Positions 37,222-47,790 of a stretch of DNA of 64,000 nucleotides are shown here, one piece after another (within the stretch, counting starts at the first letter, position 1; the number at the start of each line of letters is the position of its first letter). The stretch comes from Pseudoalteromonas piratica (GTDB taxonomy: Bacteria; Pseudomonadota; Gammaproteobacteria; Enterobacterales; Alteromonadaceae): contig NZ_CP009888.1 of assembly GCF_000788395.1 (NCBI RefSeq), positions 2,748,001-2,812,000 on the forward strand, read 5' to 3'. A model generated the notes under the pieces. It saw nothing but the letters and a program-made list of their open reading frames with translations, made no database searches and was not told the origin of the DNA. The translations under genes and the position numbers were made by a program.

Positions 37222-37982
37222 TGGAACCGGTACTCAAAGTGCAGGCATTGCATAAACACTTTAATGTACGAGCAGGTCTTTTCAGCAGTAAGCCATTTAA
37301 TGCACTGTCTGATGTCTCTTTTTGTTTAGGCAAAAGTGAAACATTGGCAATTATTGGTGAAACAGGTTCAGGAAAAAGTACATTGGGCAAAATACTGGCA
37401 GGTGCTGAACAATCGAGTTCAGGTCAGATTTTACTTAACGGTCAAATTATTGAAGATGATGGCGGCCGCACTGTTAATAGCAAAGATATTCGTCTTATTT
37501 TTCAAGACCCGATGAAAAGTCTCAATCCGAGTAACACAATTGGCAGTATATTGAATGAAATATTAGTGCTTAATACCGAGTTAGATAGCCAAGCAAGACG
37601 TGAAAAAATTAATCAGACTTTGTTAAATGTTGGATTATTAGCAGAACATAGAAACTACTATGCACATATGTTTTCTGGTGGTCAAATTCAGCGAGTCGCG
37701 CTTGCTCGTGCGATTATTTTAGATCCTAAGGTACTTGTGCTAGATGAAGCACTATCATCGCTTGACCCATCGGTACGTGCACAAACCGTTAACTTGCTAT
37801 TGCGTTTACAGCGCGAAACCGGACTCAGTTATGTGCTAATTACTAATCACCTAAGTTTAGTAAAACATATGAGTGATAGCCTATTGTTGCTGCATAAAGG
37901 TAAAGTTGTTGAATATGGTGGCACCAATGACATATTTAGCAACCCGCAAACCAAGTTAGCTGAGCGGATGCTCGCAAGTTAA
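37221..37982 (+). CDS. sapF: Sap ABC transporter ATP-binding protein SapF
   Basis: DppF/OppF-type ATPase, 253 residues (E. coli 268). Walker A GETGSGKST, canonical signature FSGGQIQRVALARA, and Walker B VLVLDEALSSLDPS. The C-terminal extension with cysteines found in SapD is absent. SapD and SapF are expected to form an asymmetric ATPase pair. It ends the sap operon and is followed by a bidirectional terminator. Confidence 0.94.
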   Translation: MEPVLKVQALHKHFNVRAGLFSSKPFNALSDVSFCLGKSETLAIIGETGSGKSTLGKILAGAEQSSSGQILLNGQIIEDDGGRTVNSKDIRLIFQDPMKSLNPSNTIGSILNEILVLNTELDSQARREKINQTLLNVGLLAEHRNYYAHMFSGGQIQRVALARAIILDPKVLVLDEALSSLDPSVRAQTVNLLLRLQRETGLSYVLITNHLSLVKHMSDSLLLLHKGKVVEYGGTNDIFSNPQTKLAERMLAS

Positions 37983-38000
37983 TATCATCACTATCACAAT

Positions 38001-38027
38001 AAAAAAGCGCCTATACGGCGCTTTTTT
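38001..38027. terminator. bidirectional terminator between sapF and ppiD
   Basis: Eleven-bp stem AAAAAAGCGCC / GGCGCTTTTTT (38001-38011 with 38017-38027), five-base loop. A second 7-bp hairpin GACCCAT / ATGGGTC (38037-38043 with 38050-38056) lies between it and the ppiD stop. Confidence 0.88.
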
Positions 38028-38066
38028 AATTTGCTGGACCCATTAGAACATGGGTCTCAATCTATT

Positions 38067-39974
38067 TTATAAGTTCGGCTCTTCGGCTGTTACAGATGCT
38101 GTATTCACTTCAGCATTGTCCTGTAGCGCTTTAATAAAGCCTTCATAGTGTTTATTGATTTGCTGACGTGCAATCGCATCACGCATTTGCTCGCTTATTT
38201 CAGCTTCTGGCGCATCGTATACTTTATTTAGTACCACTAAGCTCACATCACCGTTACCAAGTGTCACAAGTTCAGCACTTTGAGCATCGCTTGGCGTTGC
38301 CATTTTAAATACTGCTTGAACTACTTCATAAGAAGGAGCAAACGATTGACGAGTTACACCCGTTGTTGCAACAACCTCAGCATTTACTTGGCTTGCAATT
38401 TCACTCAATGCAGTACCTGCTTGTAAACTAGCAAATAGGCTGTCAGCTTTTTCTTTTGCTAGCTCACTTGCCTTTTGATTCTCAAGAGTCAATTGTATAC
38501 CTGCTGACACCTCATCGAGCGGTTTAACAGCTGCTGGTTTATGTTCTTTTGCACGAATGAACACAATATGTTCATCAGCAATTTCAATTAACTCAGAGTT
38601 CACGCCATCTTCTAAAATTTCAACAGAGAATGCAGTGTTTAACACGTTAGGGTTATTAAGCGGTGCTGGCGCATTATTGCGTGAAAATAATTCTGTACTT
38701 TTCACTTCAACACCAGCGACTTCTGCAGCATCAGCTAAGCTATCTGCAACTTCAAACGCAAGATCAGCTACCTGAGTTTGGATCTCATAAAACAGGTTTA
38801 AACGCTTATCAAGCTCTAGTTGCGCTTTTATGTCTGCTGAAACATCAGCAAGTGCTTTTACTTGCTCAGGTTCATAATCTGTTAGTTTAATAATATGGTA
38901 ACCAAATTCGGTCTGCACTACGTCAGAAAAATCCCCTACATTTGCTAATGCAAATGCAGCTTCTTCAAATTCAGGTTCCATCATGTCACGGTCAATCCAA
39001 TCAAGATCACCGCCAAGCTCAGCACTTACCAAATCATCCGATTTTTCTTGTGCCAATGTCGCAAAGTCTGCGCCGTTTTGTAGCTCAGCTAGAATAGCTT
39101 CCGCTTTTGCTTGTGCAGCAGCATCATCTTCTAAATTTTCAACTAGAATATGTGCTACACGACGACGCTCTGGCTCCATATAAAGCGCTTTATTCTCTTC
39201 ATAGTTAGCAGCAACTTCTGCGTCACTTACCGCTTCATCAAGAGGTAACTCAGAACCTTTAAGCTCAATGTACTCAAGCGCCACCATTTCTGGTGCCATA
39301 AACTGATTTTGATTAAGCTGATAATATTCGTTAATTTCGTCTTCAGAAACTGACACTTCAGATTTGAAATTAGCGGCGCTTAACGTAACAGATTCAATAT
39401 CACGAAGTTGGTTTTGAAGCTTTACAGTAGCTGCTAATTCATTTTCCAATGTGAAATCGGTCGCAACTAGTGCTGATGCAAGCTGGTTAAGCGTCATCTC
39501 TTTACGTAAGTAATCACGGAAACCATCAGGTTGATAGTTCATTTGACGGATAACTTGTAAGTAACGGTCGTTATTAAACTGACCTGCAACCTGAAACGCT
39601 GGAATGCTGCGAATTTCTTCTTTTATTGCTTCATCGCTAACACGAAGTCCAAGCTCTTGTGCAAGTTGCATTTGTAATTCTTGTTGTACTAAACGTTGGA
39701 TAACGTTTTCACGCATACGCGCTGTGTAAGCTGGATCTGAAGCAATTTGTGAGAAGTACTCACCAAATTGTTGTTCTAGACGGCTGCGTTCGTTTTCATA
39801 GGCACGAGCGAAGCTCATCTGGCTAATTTCCTTGCCATTGACAGTTGCAACAGGCGTTTCCGTAGGTTGACCTAAATAACTACCAATACCGGCAAGAGCA
39901 AATGATAAAATCACTAAGGTTAAAATGACTTTTGCCGTTGCACCTTGTGAACCTTCTCTGATTCTCTCTAGCAT
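38067..39974 (-). CDS. ppiD: periplasmic folding chaperone PpiD
   Basis: Inner-membrane anchored chaperone that meets proteins leaving the SecYEG channel. 635 residues (E. coli 623). A membrane anchor (about 16-35), a SurA-like N-terminal domain, one parvulin-type domain (RRVAHILVEN to TEFGYHIIKL, about residues 265-365) and a long C-terminal region. Parvulin domains of PpiD often have little isomerase activity; I cannot judge that here. It follows hupB, as in E. coli. Confidence 0.95.
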   Translation of the reverse strand: MLERIREGSQGATAKVILTLVILSFALAGIGSYLGQPTETPVATVNGKEISQMSFARAYENERSRLEQQFGEYFSQIASDPAYTARMRENVIQRLVQQELQMQLAQELGLRVSDEAIKEEIRSIPAFQVAGQFNNDRYLQVIRQMNYQPDGFRDYLRKEMTLNQLASALVATDFTLENELAATVKLQNQLRDIESVTLSAANFKSEVSVSEDEINEYYQLNQNQFMAPEMVALEYIELKGSELPLDEAVSDAEVAANYEENKALYMEPERRRVAHILVENLEDDAAAQAKAEAILAELQNGADFATLAQEKSDDLVSAELGGDLDWIDRDMMEPEFEEAAFALANVGDFSDVVQTEFGYHIIKLTDYEPEQVKALADVSADIKAQLELDKRLNLFYEIQTQVADLAFEVADSLADAAEVAGVEVKSTELFSRNNAPAPLNNPNVLNTAFSVEILEDGVNSELIEIADEHIVFIRAKEHKPAAVKPLDEVSAGIQLTLENQKASELAKEKADSLFASLQAGTALSEIASQVNAEVVATTGVTRQSFAPSYEVVQAVFKMATPSDAQSAELVTLGNGDVSLVVLNKVYDAPEAEISEQMRDAIARQQINKHYEGFIKALQDNAEVNTASVTAEEPNL

Positions 39975-40113
39975 TGTTTTTTCTCTTATTTCTGTTTCAG
40001 ATTTACTGAAATGACTGCATCACTGCCGAGTTTATGAGTGATTACATTCGAATGAATGTGTAATTTTCGTACAATCAAACCAATATAATTACAGGACGCT
40101 ATATATGTAAAAA

Positions 40114-40139
40114 GCGCATCTTAGCAGATGCGCCTTTTT
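40114..40139 (-). terminator. intrinsic terminator after hupB
   Basis: Eight-bp stem GCGCATCT / AGATGCGC (40114-40121 with 40126-40133), loop TAGC. On the minus strand it is followed by five T (complement of 40109-40113). It is about 70 bases past the hupB stop. I see nothing else in the 233-base hupB-ppiD gap. Confidence 0.8.
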
Positions 40140-40207
40140 ACTTGAAGATTAAAATTGCGGTTTCAAGTGTTAAATTGAAAATACCAACTTCAGTCTTCTA
40201 GAGTCAA

Positions 40208-40480
40208 TTAGTTTACTGCGTCTTTTAGAGCTTTACCCGCTTTAAAAGAAGGAATATTTGCAGCAGCAATCTCAATTGATTCACCAGTTTGTGGGTTACG
40301 GCCTGTACGCGCTGCACGCTCACGCACAGAGAAAGTACCAAAACCTACAAGAGCAACAGAATCGCCGTCTTTTAATGCACCCGTTACTGCATCGATAAAT
40401 GAGTCTAATGCACGGCCTGCCGCTGCTTTAGAAATATCTGCATCTGTTGCGATTTGATCAACTAGTTGAGACTTGTTCAA
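40208..40480 (-). CDS. hupB: DNA-binding protein HU-beta, TTG start
   Basis: Nucleoid protein that bends and compacts DNA. From the TTG at 40480 it has 90 residues, the exact HU length, starting (M)[19 protein letters not shown]; the DNA-arm motif [21 protein letters not shown] and the C-terminal KALKDAVN are present. AAGGGG stands upstream of the TTG at suitable distance. An ATG at 40498 would add six residues, has no ribosome site and would place AAGGGG inside the gene. Conserved lon-hupB-ppiD order. Confidence 0.95.
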   Translation of the reverse strand: MNKSQLVDQIATDADISKAAAGRALDSFIDAVTGALKDGDSVALVGFGTFSVRERAARTGRNPQTGESIEIAAANIPSFKAGKALKDAVN

Positions 40481-40683
40481 AATATCATCCCCTTCCATTG
40501 TTATTATTTAATCGTGGTTAATAACCACATAAAGGCTAAGTTAATGCACCAAAATAATGCGTTAATTTAACGATAAAATTCGCGCTAAACACCGTCGTTA
40601 AAGGGCTAGCAAAATTACAGTGCTTAAATTAGCACAGACATTTTTTTTGAAAAGCCCTTTTAGACAGTTTTTGATGAATTTTT

Positions 40684-43041
40684 TTAATTTTTTGCCGTTT
40701 CGATTGAAAAACTAGCAATTGGCTCGGCTAAAGCGAGTTCCAACACCTCTTCAATTCGCTTCACAGGGTGGATTGCAAGTCCTTCCATTACATTTTCTGG
40801 AATTTCTTTTAAGTCGCGCTCATTCTCTTTTGGAATAATAACGGTCTTAATGCCACCACGATGTGCCGCTAACAGCTTTTCTTTTAATCCACCGATCGGT
40901 AATACTTCACCACGCAATGTAATCTCACCTGTCATCGCCACATCTGAACGAACAGGGTTACCCGTTAAGCTCGATACAAGACCAGTCACCATGGCAATAC
41001 CTGCACTAGGACCATCTTTTGGCGTCGCACCTTCAGGAACGTGAACGTGAATATCACGTTTTTCGTAAAAATCCTCGTTAATGCGAAGCGTTTCTGCACG
41101 GCTGCGTACAACTGTCATCGCCGCTTGAATTGACTCTTGCATCACGTCACCAAGCGAACCTGTGTAATTTAGTTTGCCTTTACCAGCCATAGACGCGCAT
41201 TCGATAGTCAGTAAATCACCACCTACTTCTGTCCAAGCAAGACCGGTTACCTGACCTACTTTATTAGCACCTTCGGCTTTACCGTAATCATGACGTTTAA
41301 CACCTAAGTAATCTTCAAGGTTTTCATCGTTGATAACAACTTGTTTCAGAGACTTATCAAGTAAGATGTTCTTAACTGCCTTACGACATAATTTTGAGAT
41401 TTCTCGCTCAAGGCTACGCACACCCGCTTCGCGTGTGTAATAACGAATGATGCCAATAATCGCACTGTCTTCAATTGCGATTTCTGACGCTTTTAAACCA
41501 TTACGCTTGATTTGCTTAGGGATCAAATGGCGAAGTGCAATATTAAGCTTTTCATCCTCTGTATAACCAGAAAGACGAATAACTTCCATACGGTCTAGCA
41601 ATGGACCTGGAATATTAAAACTGTTTGAAGTTGCCACAAACATCACATCGCTTAAGTCATAATCAACTTCAAGGTAGTGGTCGTTGAAGCTAGTATTTTG
41701 TTCGGGATCGAGCACTTCCAGTAATGCTGATGAAGGATCGCCACGCATATCAGATGACATCTTATCGATTTCATCTAACAGGAATAACGGGTTCTTCACA
41801 CCTACTTTCGACATGTTTTGTACGATTTTACCCGGCATTGAGCCAATGTAAGTGCGGCGGTGACCACGAATTTCAGCTTCATCACGCACACCACCCAATG
41901 CCATACGAACATACTTACGACCTGTTGAACGGGCAATTGATTGGCCTAGCGACGTTTTACCAACACCAGGAGGCCCCACTAGACATAAAATTGGGCCTTT
42001 TAGTTTATTGGTGCGGTGTTGAACTGCGAGATACTCAATAATGCGTTCTTTAACTTTATCTAGGCCATAGTGATCGGCATCTAAAATCTCTTGCGCTTTC
42101 GCTAAATCTTTTTTCACCTTAGAACGTTTTTTCCAAGGCACCCCTATCATGGTATCAATGTAGGTGCGAACTACCGTAGCTTCTGCAGACATCGGCGACA
42201 TCATCTTCAACTTATTTAGTTCAGATTTGGTCTTCTCTTCTGCCTCTGAAGGCATTGCTGCTTCTTCAATCTTTTTGGTTAACCCTTCAAATTCGTCAGG
42301 GACATCATCCATATCACCTAATTCTTTTTGAATCGCCTTCATTTGCTCATTGAGGTAATACTCACGCTGACTTTTTTCCATCTGTTTTTTAACACGCGAG
42401 CGAATCTTCTTCTCAACTTGAAGAACATCAATTTCGCCTTCCATTAACGCCATTAGGTATTCTAGGCGATCTTTTACATCAGCAAACTCAAGTGCCTTTT
42501 GCTTTTCAGCAACTTTTAGCGGCATATGCGCAGCCATGGTATCCGCAAGGCGAGCTGTTTCCTCAATACCTTGAACCGAACTCAATACTTCAGGCGCGAT
42601 TTTCTTATTCAATTTGACATAACCTTCAAACTGATTGATGGCACTGCGCATAAATACGTCTTGCTCTACTTCAGGTATCTCTGTGGACTGTAAAAACTCT
42701 GCATTAACAACAAAGAAGTCATCTGTATCAAGGAACTCTTTAACTGCAGCACGTTGCGTACCTTCAACTAATACTTTAACAGTACCGTCTGGCAACTTTA
42801 ATAATTGCAAAATAGTCGCAACAGTACCTACTTCGTAGATATCTGTGGATTCAGGCTCATCAATATTTGAGTCCTTTTGCGCAACAAGCAACACTTGTTT
42901 ATCGTTATCCATTGCCGATTCAAGGCATTTAATTGATTTTTCACGGCCAACAAAAAGCGGAATAACCATATGCGGGTAAACCACTACATCGCGAAGCGCG
43001 AGAACTGGAATTTTTATCGTATCGGTACGTTCAAGGGTCAT
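40684..43041 (-). CDS. lon: ATP-dependent protease Lon
   Basis: Hexameric AAA+ serine protease that degrades damaged and regulatory proteins. 785 residues (E. coli 784). N-terminal substrate domain, coiled coil, Walker [13 protein letters not shown], Walker [11 protein letters not shown], and a protease domain with catalytic serine in [10 protein letters not shown] near residue 680 and the lysine about 43 residues later. Preceded by a sigma-32-like promoter (43132-43160). It lies between clpX and hupB, as in E. coli. Confidence 0.98.
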   Translation of the reverse strand: MTLERTDTIKIPVLALRDVVVYPHMVIPLFVGREKSIKCLESAMDNDKQVLLVAQKDSNIDEPESTDIYEVGTVATILQLLKLPDGTVKVLVEGTQRAAVKEFLDTDDFFVVNAEFLQSTEIPEVEQDVFMRSAINQFEGYVKLNKKIAPEVLSSVQGIEETARLADTMAAHMPLKVAEKQKALEFADVKDRLEYLMALMEGEIDVLQVEKKIRSRVKKQMEKSQREYYLNEQMKAIQKELGDMDDVPDEFEGLTKKIEEAAMPSEAEEKTKSELNKLKMMSPMSAEATVVRTYIDTMIGVPWKKRSKVKKDLAKAQEILDADHYGLDKVKERIIEYLAVQHRTNKLKGPILCLVGPPGVGKTSLGQSIARSTGRKYVRMALGGVRDEAEIRGHRRTYIGSMPGKIVQNMSKVGVKNPLFLLDEIDKMSSDMRGDPSSALLEVLDPEQNTSFNDHYLEVDYDLSDVMFVATSNSFNIPGPLLDRMEVIRLSGYTEDEKLNIALRHLIPKQIKRNGLKASEIAIEDSAIIGIIRYYTREAGVRSLEREISKLCRKAVKNILLDKSLKQVVINDENLEDYLGVKRHDYGKAEGANKVGQVTGLAWTEVGGDLLTIECASMAGKGKLNYTGSLGDVMQESIQAAMTVVRSRAETLRINEDFYEKRDIHVHVPEGATPKDGPSAGIAMVTGLVSSLTGNPVRSDVAMTGEITLRGEVLPIGGLKEKLLAAHRGGIKTVIIPKENERDLKEIPENVMEGLAIHPVKRIEEVLELALAEPIASFSIETAKN

Positions 43042-43131
43042 ACTTGTTCCTTGCGTAAAACTGGTAACATGAGCTTAATTAAACTGTATTCAGTTTAGTC
43101 AGCTAATTATAAATTTTTAGATTAATTGTGA

Positions 43132-43160
43132 ATATGGGGATCTCTTCTAAAGAGATCAAT
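43132..43160 (-). promoter_or_regulatory. sigma-32-like heat-shock promoter of lon with an overlapping palindrome
   Basis: The minus strand reads ATTGATC (-35, about 43154-43160), a spacer of 14 bases, then CCCCATAT (43132-43139), the classic sigma-32 -10 element also seen at the E. coli lon promoter. An 8-bp inverted repeat GATCTCTT / AAGAGATC (43139-43146 with 43150-43157) fills the spacer and overlaps both elements. Confidence 0.75.
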
Positions 43161-43170
43161 GCTTTTATAA

Positions 43171-43196
43171 AAAAAGGAGCCATTCGGCCCCTTTTT
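43171..43196 (-). terminator. intrinsic terminator after clpX
   Basis: Eleven-position stem (43171-43181 with 43186-43196, one mismatch), loop ATTC, T run on the minus strand. It ends the clpPX transcript directly before the lon promoter. Confidence 0.85.
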
Positions 43197-43214
43197 CGTT
43201 CAATAATCAAACAA

Positions 43215-44498
43215 TTATTCAGAAACAGCTTTATCAGGCGTAGCATTTTCATAAATCAGAATAGGATCTGACTCGCCTTTAATCACAGTCTCATCAATCA
43301 CTACTTTTGATACTTCTTCCATAGAAGGTAGTTCATACATAGTGTCCAGTAAAACACCTTCAACAATTGAACGTAAACCACGTGCTCCTGTTTTACGCTC
43401 CATTGCTTTGTGAGCAATTGCTTTAAGTGCATCTTCACGAAATTCAAGCTCAACGTTTTCCATTTCGAAAAGTGATGCATATTGTTTTGTTAAGGCATTC
43501 TTTGGTTCGCTTAAGATCTGGATAAGCGCAGATTCATCAAGCTCACCAAGTGTAGCAACAACTGGTAGTCGACCAATAAATTCTGGAATTAAACCGTACT
43601 TCACTAAATCTTCAGGTTCAACATCTTGGAATGCTTCAGTTAATGAGCGCTTTGAGTCGCTAGATTTAACGTCCACACCGAAACCAATACCTGTATTTTT
43701 AGTACCGCGAGCTTCAATTACTTTATCAAGTCCTGCAAATGCACCACCACAGATAAATAAGATTTTAGAGGTATCAACCTGTAAAAATTCTTGTTGTGGA
43801 TGTTTTCGACCACCTTGTGGAGGCACCGACGCAACAGTACCCTCAATTAGTTTAAGCAACGCTTGTTGCACACCTTCACCCGATACATCACGAGTGATTG
43901 ACGGGTTATCGGCTTTGCGTGAAATTTTGTCAATCTCATCAATATAAACAATGCCACGCTGTGCTTTTTCTACGTCATAATCACATTTCTGAAGTAACTT
44001 CTGAATAATGTTTTCAACGTCTTCACCCACATAACCTGCTTCAGTTAATGTGGTTGCATCTGCCATCGTAAATGGTACATCGAGTAGCTTTGCCATAGTT
44101 TCGGCAAGTAGCGTTTTACCGCTACCTGTTGGACCAATAAGTAGAATATTACTTTTACCTAATTCAACAGGGTTTTTTCCACCTAAGTGACGTAAGCGTT
44201 TGTAGTGGTTGTACACAGCCACCGATAACACCTTCTTAGCATGCTCTTGACCAATGACATAGTCATCTAAGTTGCTACGAATTTCTTTTGGTGTTGGTAA
44301 GCGATCTTGGCTCGCTTGTGCTGGTGCAATATCTTTAATTTCTTCACGAATAATGTCATTACACAGTTCTACACACTCATCACAAATGTAAACCGAAGGG
44401 CCTGCGATAAGTTTACGAACTTCGTGCTGGCTTTTACCACAAAACGAGCAGTACAGTAATTTACCGCTCTTGTCGCCGTCACTACGATTTTCAGACAT
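43215..44498 (-). CDS. clpX: ATP-dependent protease ATP-binding subunit ClpX
   Basis: Unfoldase that recognises tagged substrates and feeds them to ClpP. 427 residues. N-terminal zinc domain with Cys17, Cys20, Cys39 and Cys42 (LYCSFCGKS and [10 protein letters not shown]), Walker A GPTGSGKT, pore loop GYVG, Walker B IDEIDK, and the ClpP-docking loop IGF. It follows clpP by 111 bases. That gap has a near-palindrome ACCTT-TATG...CATA-AGGT around 44527-44550 but no clear terminator, so the two are probably one operon. Confidence 0.98.
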   Translation of the reverse strand: MSENRSDGDKSGKLLYCSFCGKSQHEVRKLIAGPSVYICDECVELCNDIIREEIKDIAPAQASQDRLPTPKEIRSNLDDYVIGQEHAKKVLSVAVYNHYKRLRHLGGKNPVELGKSNILLIGPTGSGKTLLAETMAKLLDVPFTMADATTLTEAGYVGEDVENIIQKLLQKCDYDVEKAQRGIVYIDEIDKISRKADNPSITRDVSGEGVQQALLKLIEGTVASVPPQGGRKHPQQEFLQVDTSKILFICGGAFAGLDKVIEARGTKNTGIGFGVDVKSSDSKRSLTEAFQDVEPEDLVKYGLIPEFIGRLPVVATLGELDESALIQILSEPKNALTKQYASLFEMENVELEFREDALKAIAHKAMERKTGARGLRSIVEGVLLDTMYELPSMEEVSKVVIDETVIKGESDPILIYENATPDKAVSE

Positions 44499-44609
44499 TA
44501 AGCTACCTCTTAATATTCTTTCCTGACCTTTATGTTTATAACATAAGGTAACTGATTTACAACGAGCTTCTTTACCAGTATGGCAAAGGATTATTTGCAG
44601 CGCTAACTA

Positions 44610-45221
44610 TTAATCTCGTTGTGAAAGTATGCCGTCAACTAAACCATAGTCAACCGCTTGTTGAGCACTCATAAAGTTATCACGATCAGTGTCGTTTGAA
44701 ACAACTTCCAGTGGCTGCCCTGTGTGCTCAGCCATTAATCTATTTAACTTATCTTTTATAGATAAGATTTCCTTCGCATGAATTTCGAAATCAGATGCTT
44801 GACCTTGGAATCCACCTAATGGTTGGTGAATCATTACACGCGAGTTTGGTAAACAAAAACGCTTACCTTTGGTACCGCCTGATAATAAGAATGCACCCAT
44901 ACTTGCCGCTTGACCAATACACACAGTACTAATATTGGGCTTTATGAAATTCATTGTATCGTAAATTGCCATGCCTGCAGTCACTGAACCACCCGGCGAA
45001 TTAATATAGATAAAAATGTCTTTTTCAGGATTTTCTGATTCCAAAAACAACAATTGAGCAACAATTAAGTTAGCCATATTGTCTTCGACTTGACCTGTAA
45101 GAAAGATAACACGTTCTTTTAATAATCGCGAATAGATGTCGTAAGAGCGCTCGCCTTTAGCGGTTTGCTCAACAACCATAGGTACTAATGCATTTAAAGG
45201 ATCGAGTGGGTTATTTAACAT
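44610..45221 (-). CDS. clpP: ATP-dependent Clp protease proteolytic subunit
   Basis: Serine protease forming the double-heptamer chamber used by ClpX. 203 residues. Catalytic triad visible: Ser107 in [11 protein letters not shown], His132 in VMIHQPLGG, Asp177 in VVSNDTDRD. The first residues probably form a propeptide removed by self-cleavage, as in E. coli. AAAGGAAAG lies upstream of the ATG. It follows tig after 192 bases with a terminator-like structure, so it may have its own promoter; I did not find a clear one. Confidence 0.98.
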   Translation of the reverse strand: MLNNPLDPLNALVPMVVEQTAKGERSYDIYSRLLKERVIFLTGQVEDNMANLIVAQLLFLESENPEKDIFIYINSPGGSVTAGMAIYDTMNFIKPNISTVCIGQAASMGAFLLSGGTKGKRFCLPNSRVMIHQPLGGFQGQASDFEIHAKEILSIKDKLNRLMAEHTGQPLEVVSNDTDRDNFMSAQQAVDYGLVDGILSQRD

Positions 45222-45334
45222 TATTAATACTTTCCTTTTGTGCTAACAAAGTCCAAATTTAGTTTTGTTAACAAATGACGCTGAAACAATGCGGAATAAA
45301 ACATTCCAACTGATTATCAGATTACCGGCAATAA

Positions 45335-45384
45335 AAATGGCCCGGTACAATCTGCAAATTTTTGCAGAGATACACGAGCCATTT
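45335..45384 (-). terminator. nested hairpin after tig, probable terminator
   Basis: An outer stem AAATGGC / GCCATTT (45335-45341 with 45378-45384) encloses an inner stem TCTGCAAA / TTTGCAGA (45351-45358 with 45361-45368). On the minus strand it ends in TTTTTATT. It lies 30 bases past the tig stop. Confidence 0.6.
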
Positions 45385-45413
45385 AATCGTTAGCTAACGT
45401 TTAAGTCAATGAC

Positions 45414-46718
45414 TTATTGCGCAGCTTGTGGATTCATGATGTCGTCAAAGCCTTTAGCAACTTCTGAAACAGCTGCTTTTGCAAGTACTGCGTCGATTGC
45501 CGCTTCTTCAAGCGCTACGTTACGCATTTGCTGCATTAGTTGGTCGTTTGACTTGTAGTATTCTACAACTTCAGTTGGATCTTCGTAAGCAGATGCCATC
45601 GTTGCGATTAACTCTTCAACTTTAGCGTCGTCAGTTTTGATCTCGTTTGACTTGATTACTTCGCCTAAAAGTAAGCCAGTCTTAACGCGAGTTGCAGCTT
45701 GATCTTGGAAAAGCTCAGCCGGAAGCTCAGGCATGTTTTGAGCGTCGCCGCCAAAACGTTGCGCAGCTTGCTGACGAAGTACATCGATTTCTTGAGCGAT
45801 AAGTGCTTTAGGTGCATCAATTTCGTTAGTCTCTAAAAGACCTTTGATAACTTGATCTTTAACCTGTGCTTTAACAGCTTGGTCAAGTTCACGGCTCATG
45901 TTCTTCTTAACTTCTTCTTTAAGTGCGTCTAAACCGCCTTCTGAGATACCGAAGTTTACTGCGAATTCGTCTGTTAGTTCAGGTAATTCTTGAACTTCAA
46001 CTTTGTTTACAGTGATAGTGAACTGCGCTGGTTTACCTTTAAGGTTTTCAGCGTGGTATTCTTCAGGGAAAGTTACGTCAACAACAACTTCTTCGCCTGC
46101 TTTCTTACCGATAATGCCATCTTCAAAACCTGGGATCATACGACCTTGACCAAGTTCTAGTGGGAAATTCTCAGCTTTACCGCCTTCAAACTCTTCACCG
46201 TCGATTGTACCAACAAAGTTAATTGTTACGCGGTTGTCAGCTGCAGCAGCTTCTTCAGTTTCAGCCCAAGTAGCGTGTTGCTTACGAAGTGTTACAAGCA
46301 TGTTTTCAAGATCAGCGTCTGTTACTTCAACTACTGGCTTTTCAACTGCGATTTTTTCTAAATCTTTGATTTCAACTTCAGGGTAAACTTCAAATGTTGC
46401 AGAGAACTCTAGGTCTTTACCAGCTTCTAGCGCTTTTGGTTCAAATGAAGGTGCGCCAGCTGGGTTAAGTTTCTCAGCAATTACTGCATCAATGTATTGA
46501 CGCTGCATTAGGTCACCAGCAACTTCTTGACGTACTGCTGCACCGTAACGCTTGTTGATGATAGACACAGGCACTTTACCTGGACGGAAACCATCTACAC
46601 GCTGTGTTTTAGAAAGTTGTTGTAAGCGTTTTTTAACTTCAGTATCAATGTTCTCAGCTGGAACAGTGATCGTAATACGGCGCTCTAGGCCTTGAGTAGT
46701 CTCAACAGAAACTTGCAT
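45414..46718 (-). CDS. tig: trigger factor
   Basis: Ribosome-bound chaperone and prolyl isomerase. 434 residues (E. coli 432). N-terminal ribosome-binding domain with the signature GFRPGKVP (residues ~44-51), central FKBP-type domain (about 155-245, with [19 protein letters not shown]), and a long helical C-terminal domain that forms the cradle. It heads the tig-clpP-clpX-lon-hupB-ppiD series. The 299 bases upstream, to the last tRNA, hold two inverted-repeat structures (46769-46809 and 46823-46870). Confidence 0.97.
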   Translation of the reverse strand: MQVSVETTQGLERRITITVPAENIDTEVKKRLQQLSKTQRVDGFRPGKVPVSIINKRYGAAVRQEVAGDLMQRQYIDAVIAEKLNPAGAPSFEPKALEAGKDLEFSATFEVYPEVEIKDLEKIAVEKPVVEVTDADLENMLVTLRKQHATWAETEEAAAADNRVTINFVGTIDGEEFEGGKAENFPLELGQGRMIPGFEDGIIGKKAGEEVVVDVTFPEEYHAENLKGKPAQFTITVNKVEVQELPELTDEFAVNFGISEGGLDALKEEVKKNMSRELDQAVKAQVKDQVIKGLLETNEIDAPKALIAQEIDVLRQQAAQRFGGDAQNMPELPAELFQDQAATRVKTGLLLGEVIKSNEIKTDDAKVEELIATMASAYEDPTEVVEYYKSNDQLMQQMRNVALEEAAIDAVLAKAAVSEVAKGFDDIMNPQAAQ

Positions 46719-46768
46719 GTTTTACCTCAATCTTTTTAATTTGGCGTTTGCTACGCCTTCCTTTTCCC

Positions 46769-46809
46769 AGTGGAAGTTTAATGTGTCTTTATTAAACCCT
46801 ATTTCCACT
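46769..46809. repeat. long imperfect hairpin upstream of tig
   Basis: Seven plus seven paired bases: AGTGGAA and GTTTAAT (46769-46782) pair with ATTAAAC (46791-46797) and TTCCACT (46803-46809), with an eight-base apical loop and a five-base bulge. It starts 51 bases before the tig ATG and could be a leader RNA structure or a small mobile palindromic element. Confidence 0.5.
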
Positions 46810-46822
46810 GTGGAATAACCTA

Positions 46823-46870
46823 ATACCAATCTGATAACCAAACCCTAAAATTTGCTTACCAGATTGGTAT
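46823..46870. repeat. 11-bp inverted repeat ATACCAATCTG
   Basis: ATACCAATCTG at 46823-46833 and its exact complement at 46860-46870, 26 bases apart. Arms of this kind recur between genes in some marine gammaproteobacteria, so a short REP or MITE-like element is possible; that is recollection, not shown by this window. Confidence 0.5.
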
Positions 46871-47017
46871 AAAGCGTTTCAAGTTAAACTTTAGACGCGG
46901 CATTATAACGCAATAATTGAGATAGTCGAGTATCCTAACGAAATTAATAAAAATGCTTAAAACAAGCAGCAAATATAAGGAAAATTAAAGAAATGAAATG
47001 TAGTAATCAGGGAGAAA

Positions 47018-47094
47018 TGGTCGGCGTTGCAGGATTTGAACCTGCGACCCCTTGGACCCAAACCAAGTGCGCTACCAAGCTGCGCTAAACGCCG
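47018..47094 (-). tRNA. tRNA-Pro(UGG), copy 3 of 3
   Basis: 77 bases with encoded CCA. Acceptor stem CGGCGTT / AACGCCG, anticodon loop TTTGGGT giving anticodon TGG, T-arm GCAGG-TTCAAAT-CCTGC. Sequence identical to the copies at 47115 and 47442. Last tRNA of the operon. Confidence 0.97.
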
Positions 47095-47114
47095 ATAATA
47101 GAATTTTACTGTAA

Positions 47115-47191
47115 TGGTCGGCGTTGCAGGATTTGAACCTGCGACCCCTTGGACCCAAACCAAGTGCGCTACCAAGCTGCGCTAAACGCCG
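47115..47191 (-). tRNA. tRNA-Pro(UGG), copy 2 of 3
   Basis: 77 bases with CCA, identical in sequence to the copies at 47018 and 47442; 20 bases upstream of copy 3. Anticodon TGG in loop TTTGGGT. Confidence 0.97.
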
Positions 47192-47210
47192 ATACAGTAA
47201 TAAAGTAAGA

Positions 47211-47287
47211 TGGGGCGACTGACGAGACTTGAACTCGCGACAACCGGAATCACAATCCAGGGCTCTACCAACTGAGCTACAGCCGCC
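47211..47287 (-). tRNA. tRNA-His(GUG)
   Basis: 77 bases including the extra 5' G (G-1) opposite C73 that marks tRNA-His, and encoded CCA. Acceptor GCGGCTG pairs with CAGTCGC (one G-U). Anticodon GTG in loop ATTGTGA. Arg-His-Pro order resembles the E. coli argX-hisR-leuT-proM operon without a tRNA-Leu. Confidence 0.96.
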
Positions 47288-47324
47288 ACTACTTTATGCA
47301 GTGTGTTGTTAAATATTTTATAAA

Positions 47325-47401
<77 letters not shown>

Positions 47402-47441
47402 ATTTCGAACCACACCTACTGTGCAGAAACCCTTTATAAAA

Positions 47442-47518
47442 TGGTCGGCGTTGCAGGATTTGAACCTGCGACCCCTTGGACCCAAACCAAGTGCGCTACC
47501 AAGCTGCGCTAAACGCCG
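47442..47518 (-). tRNA. tRNA-Pro(UGG), copy 1 of 3
   Basis: 77 bases with CCA, identical to the other two copies. First tRNA of the operon; its 5' end is 45 bases from the predicted -10 element. Confidence 0.97.
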
Positions 47519-47563
47519 ACTGCTTTTGAACATTCATGTGAGTGCTCGTAAACAACGGGGTGC

Positions 47564-47592
47564 ATAATAGTGATTTGACCTAGTCTCGTCAA
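47564..47592 (-). promoter_or_regulatory. promoter of the five-tRNA operon
   Basis: Minus strand TTGACG (47587-47592), exactly 17 bases, TATTAT (47564-47569), then GCACCCC as a GC-rich discriminator, the pattern of growth-rate controlled stable-RNA promoters. Confidence 0.8.
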
Positions 47593-47790
47593 ACCTTTTT
47601 TTCGAAAAAAGTGTTTAAGTGGTTAATTTTAGCGCTATGTGTTCAGTTTTTGTTATCAAGCTAATTATAACGCATAAAAGATAAACAAAGTTATCGGACA
47701 TTTGTCCGCTCACACCTGTTGGCTATTGACTAAATTCATGAGAAAATGCGCCCCAATCCACTCTTTAGTATCTTATATGTAGGTTTTTTA

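Noticed and set aside
46957..47175. Open reading frame of 72 codons over the tRNA genes
   Set aside because: It is a translation of two tRNA-Pro copies and their spacer; the repeated peptide reflects the repeated tRNA.
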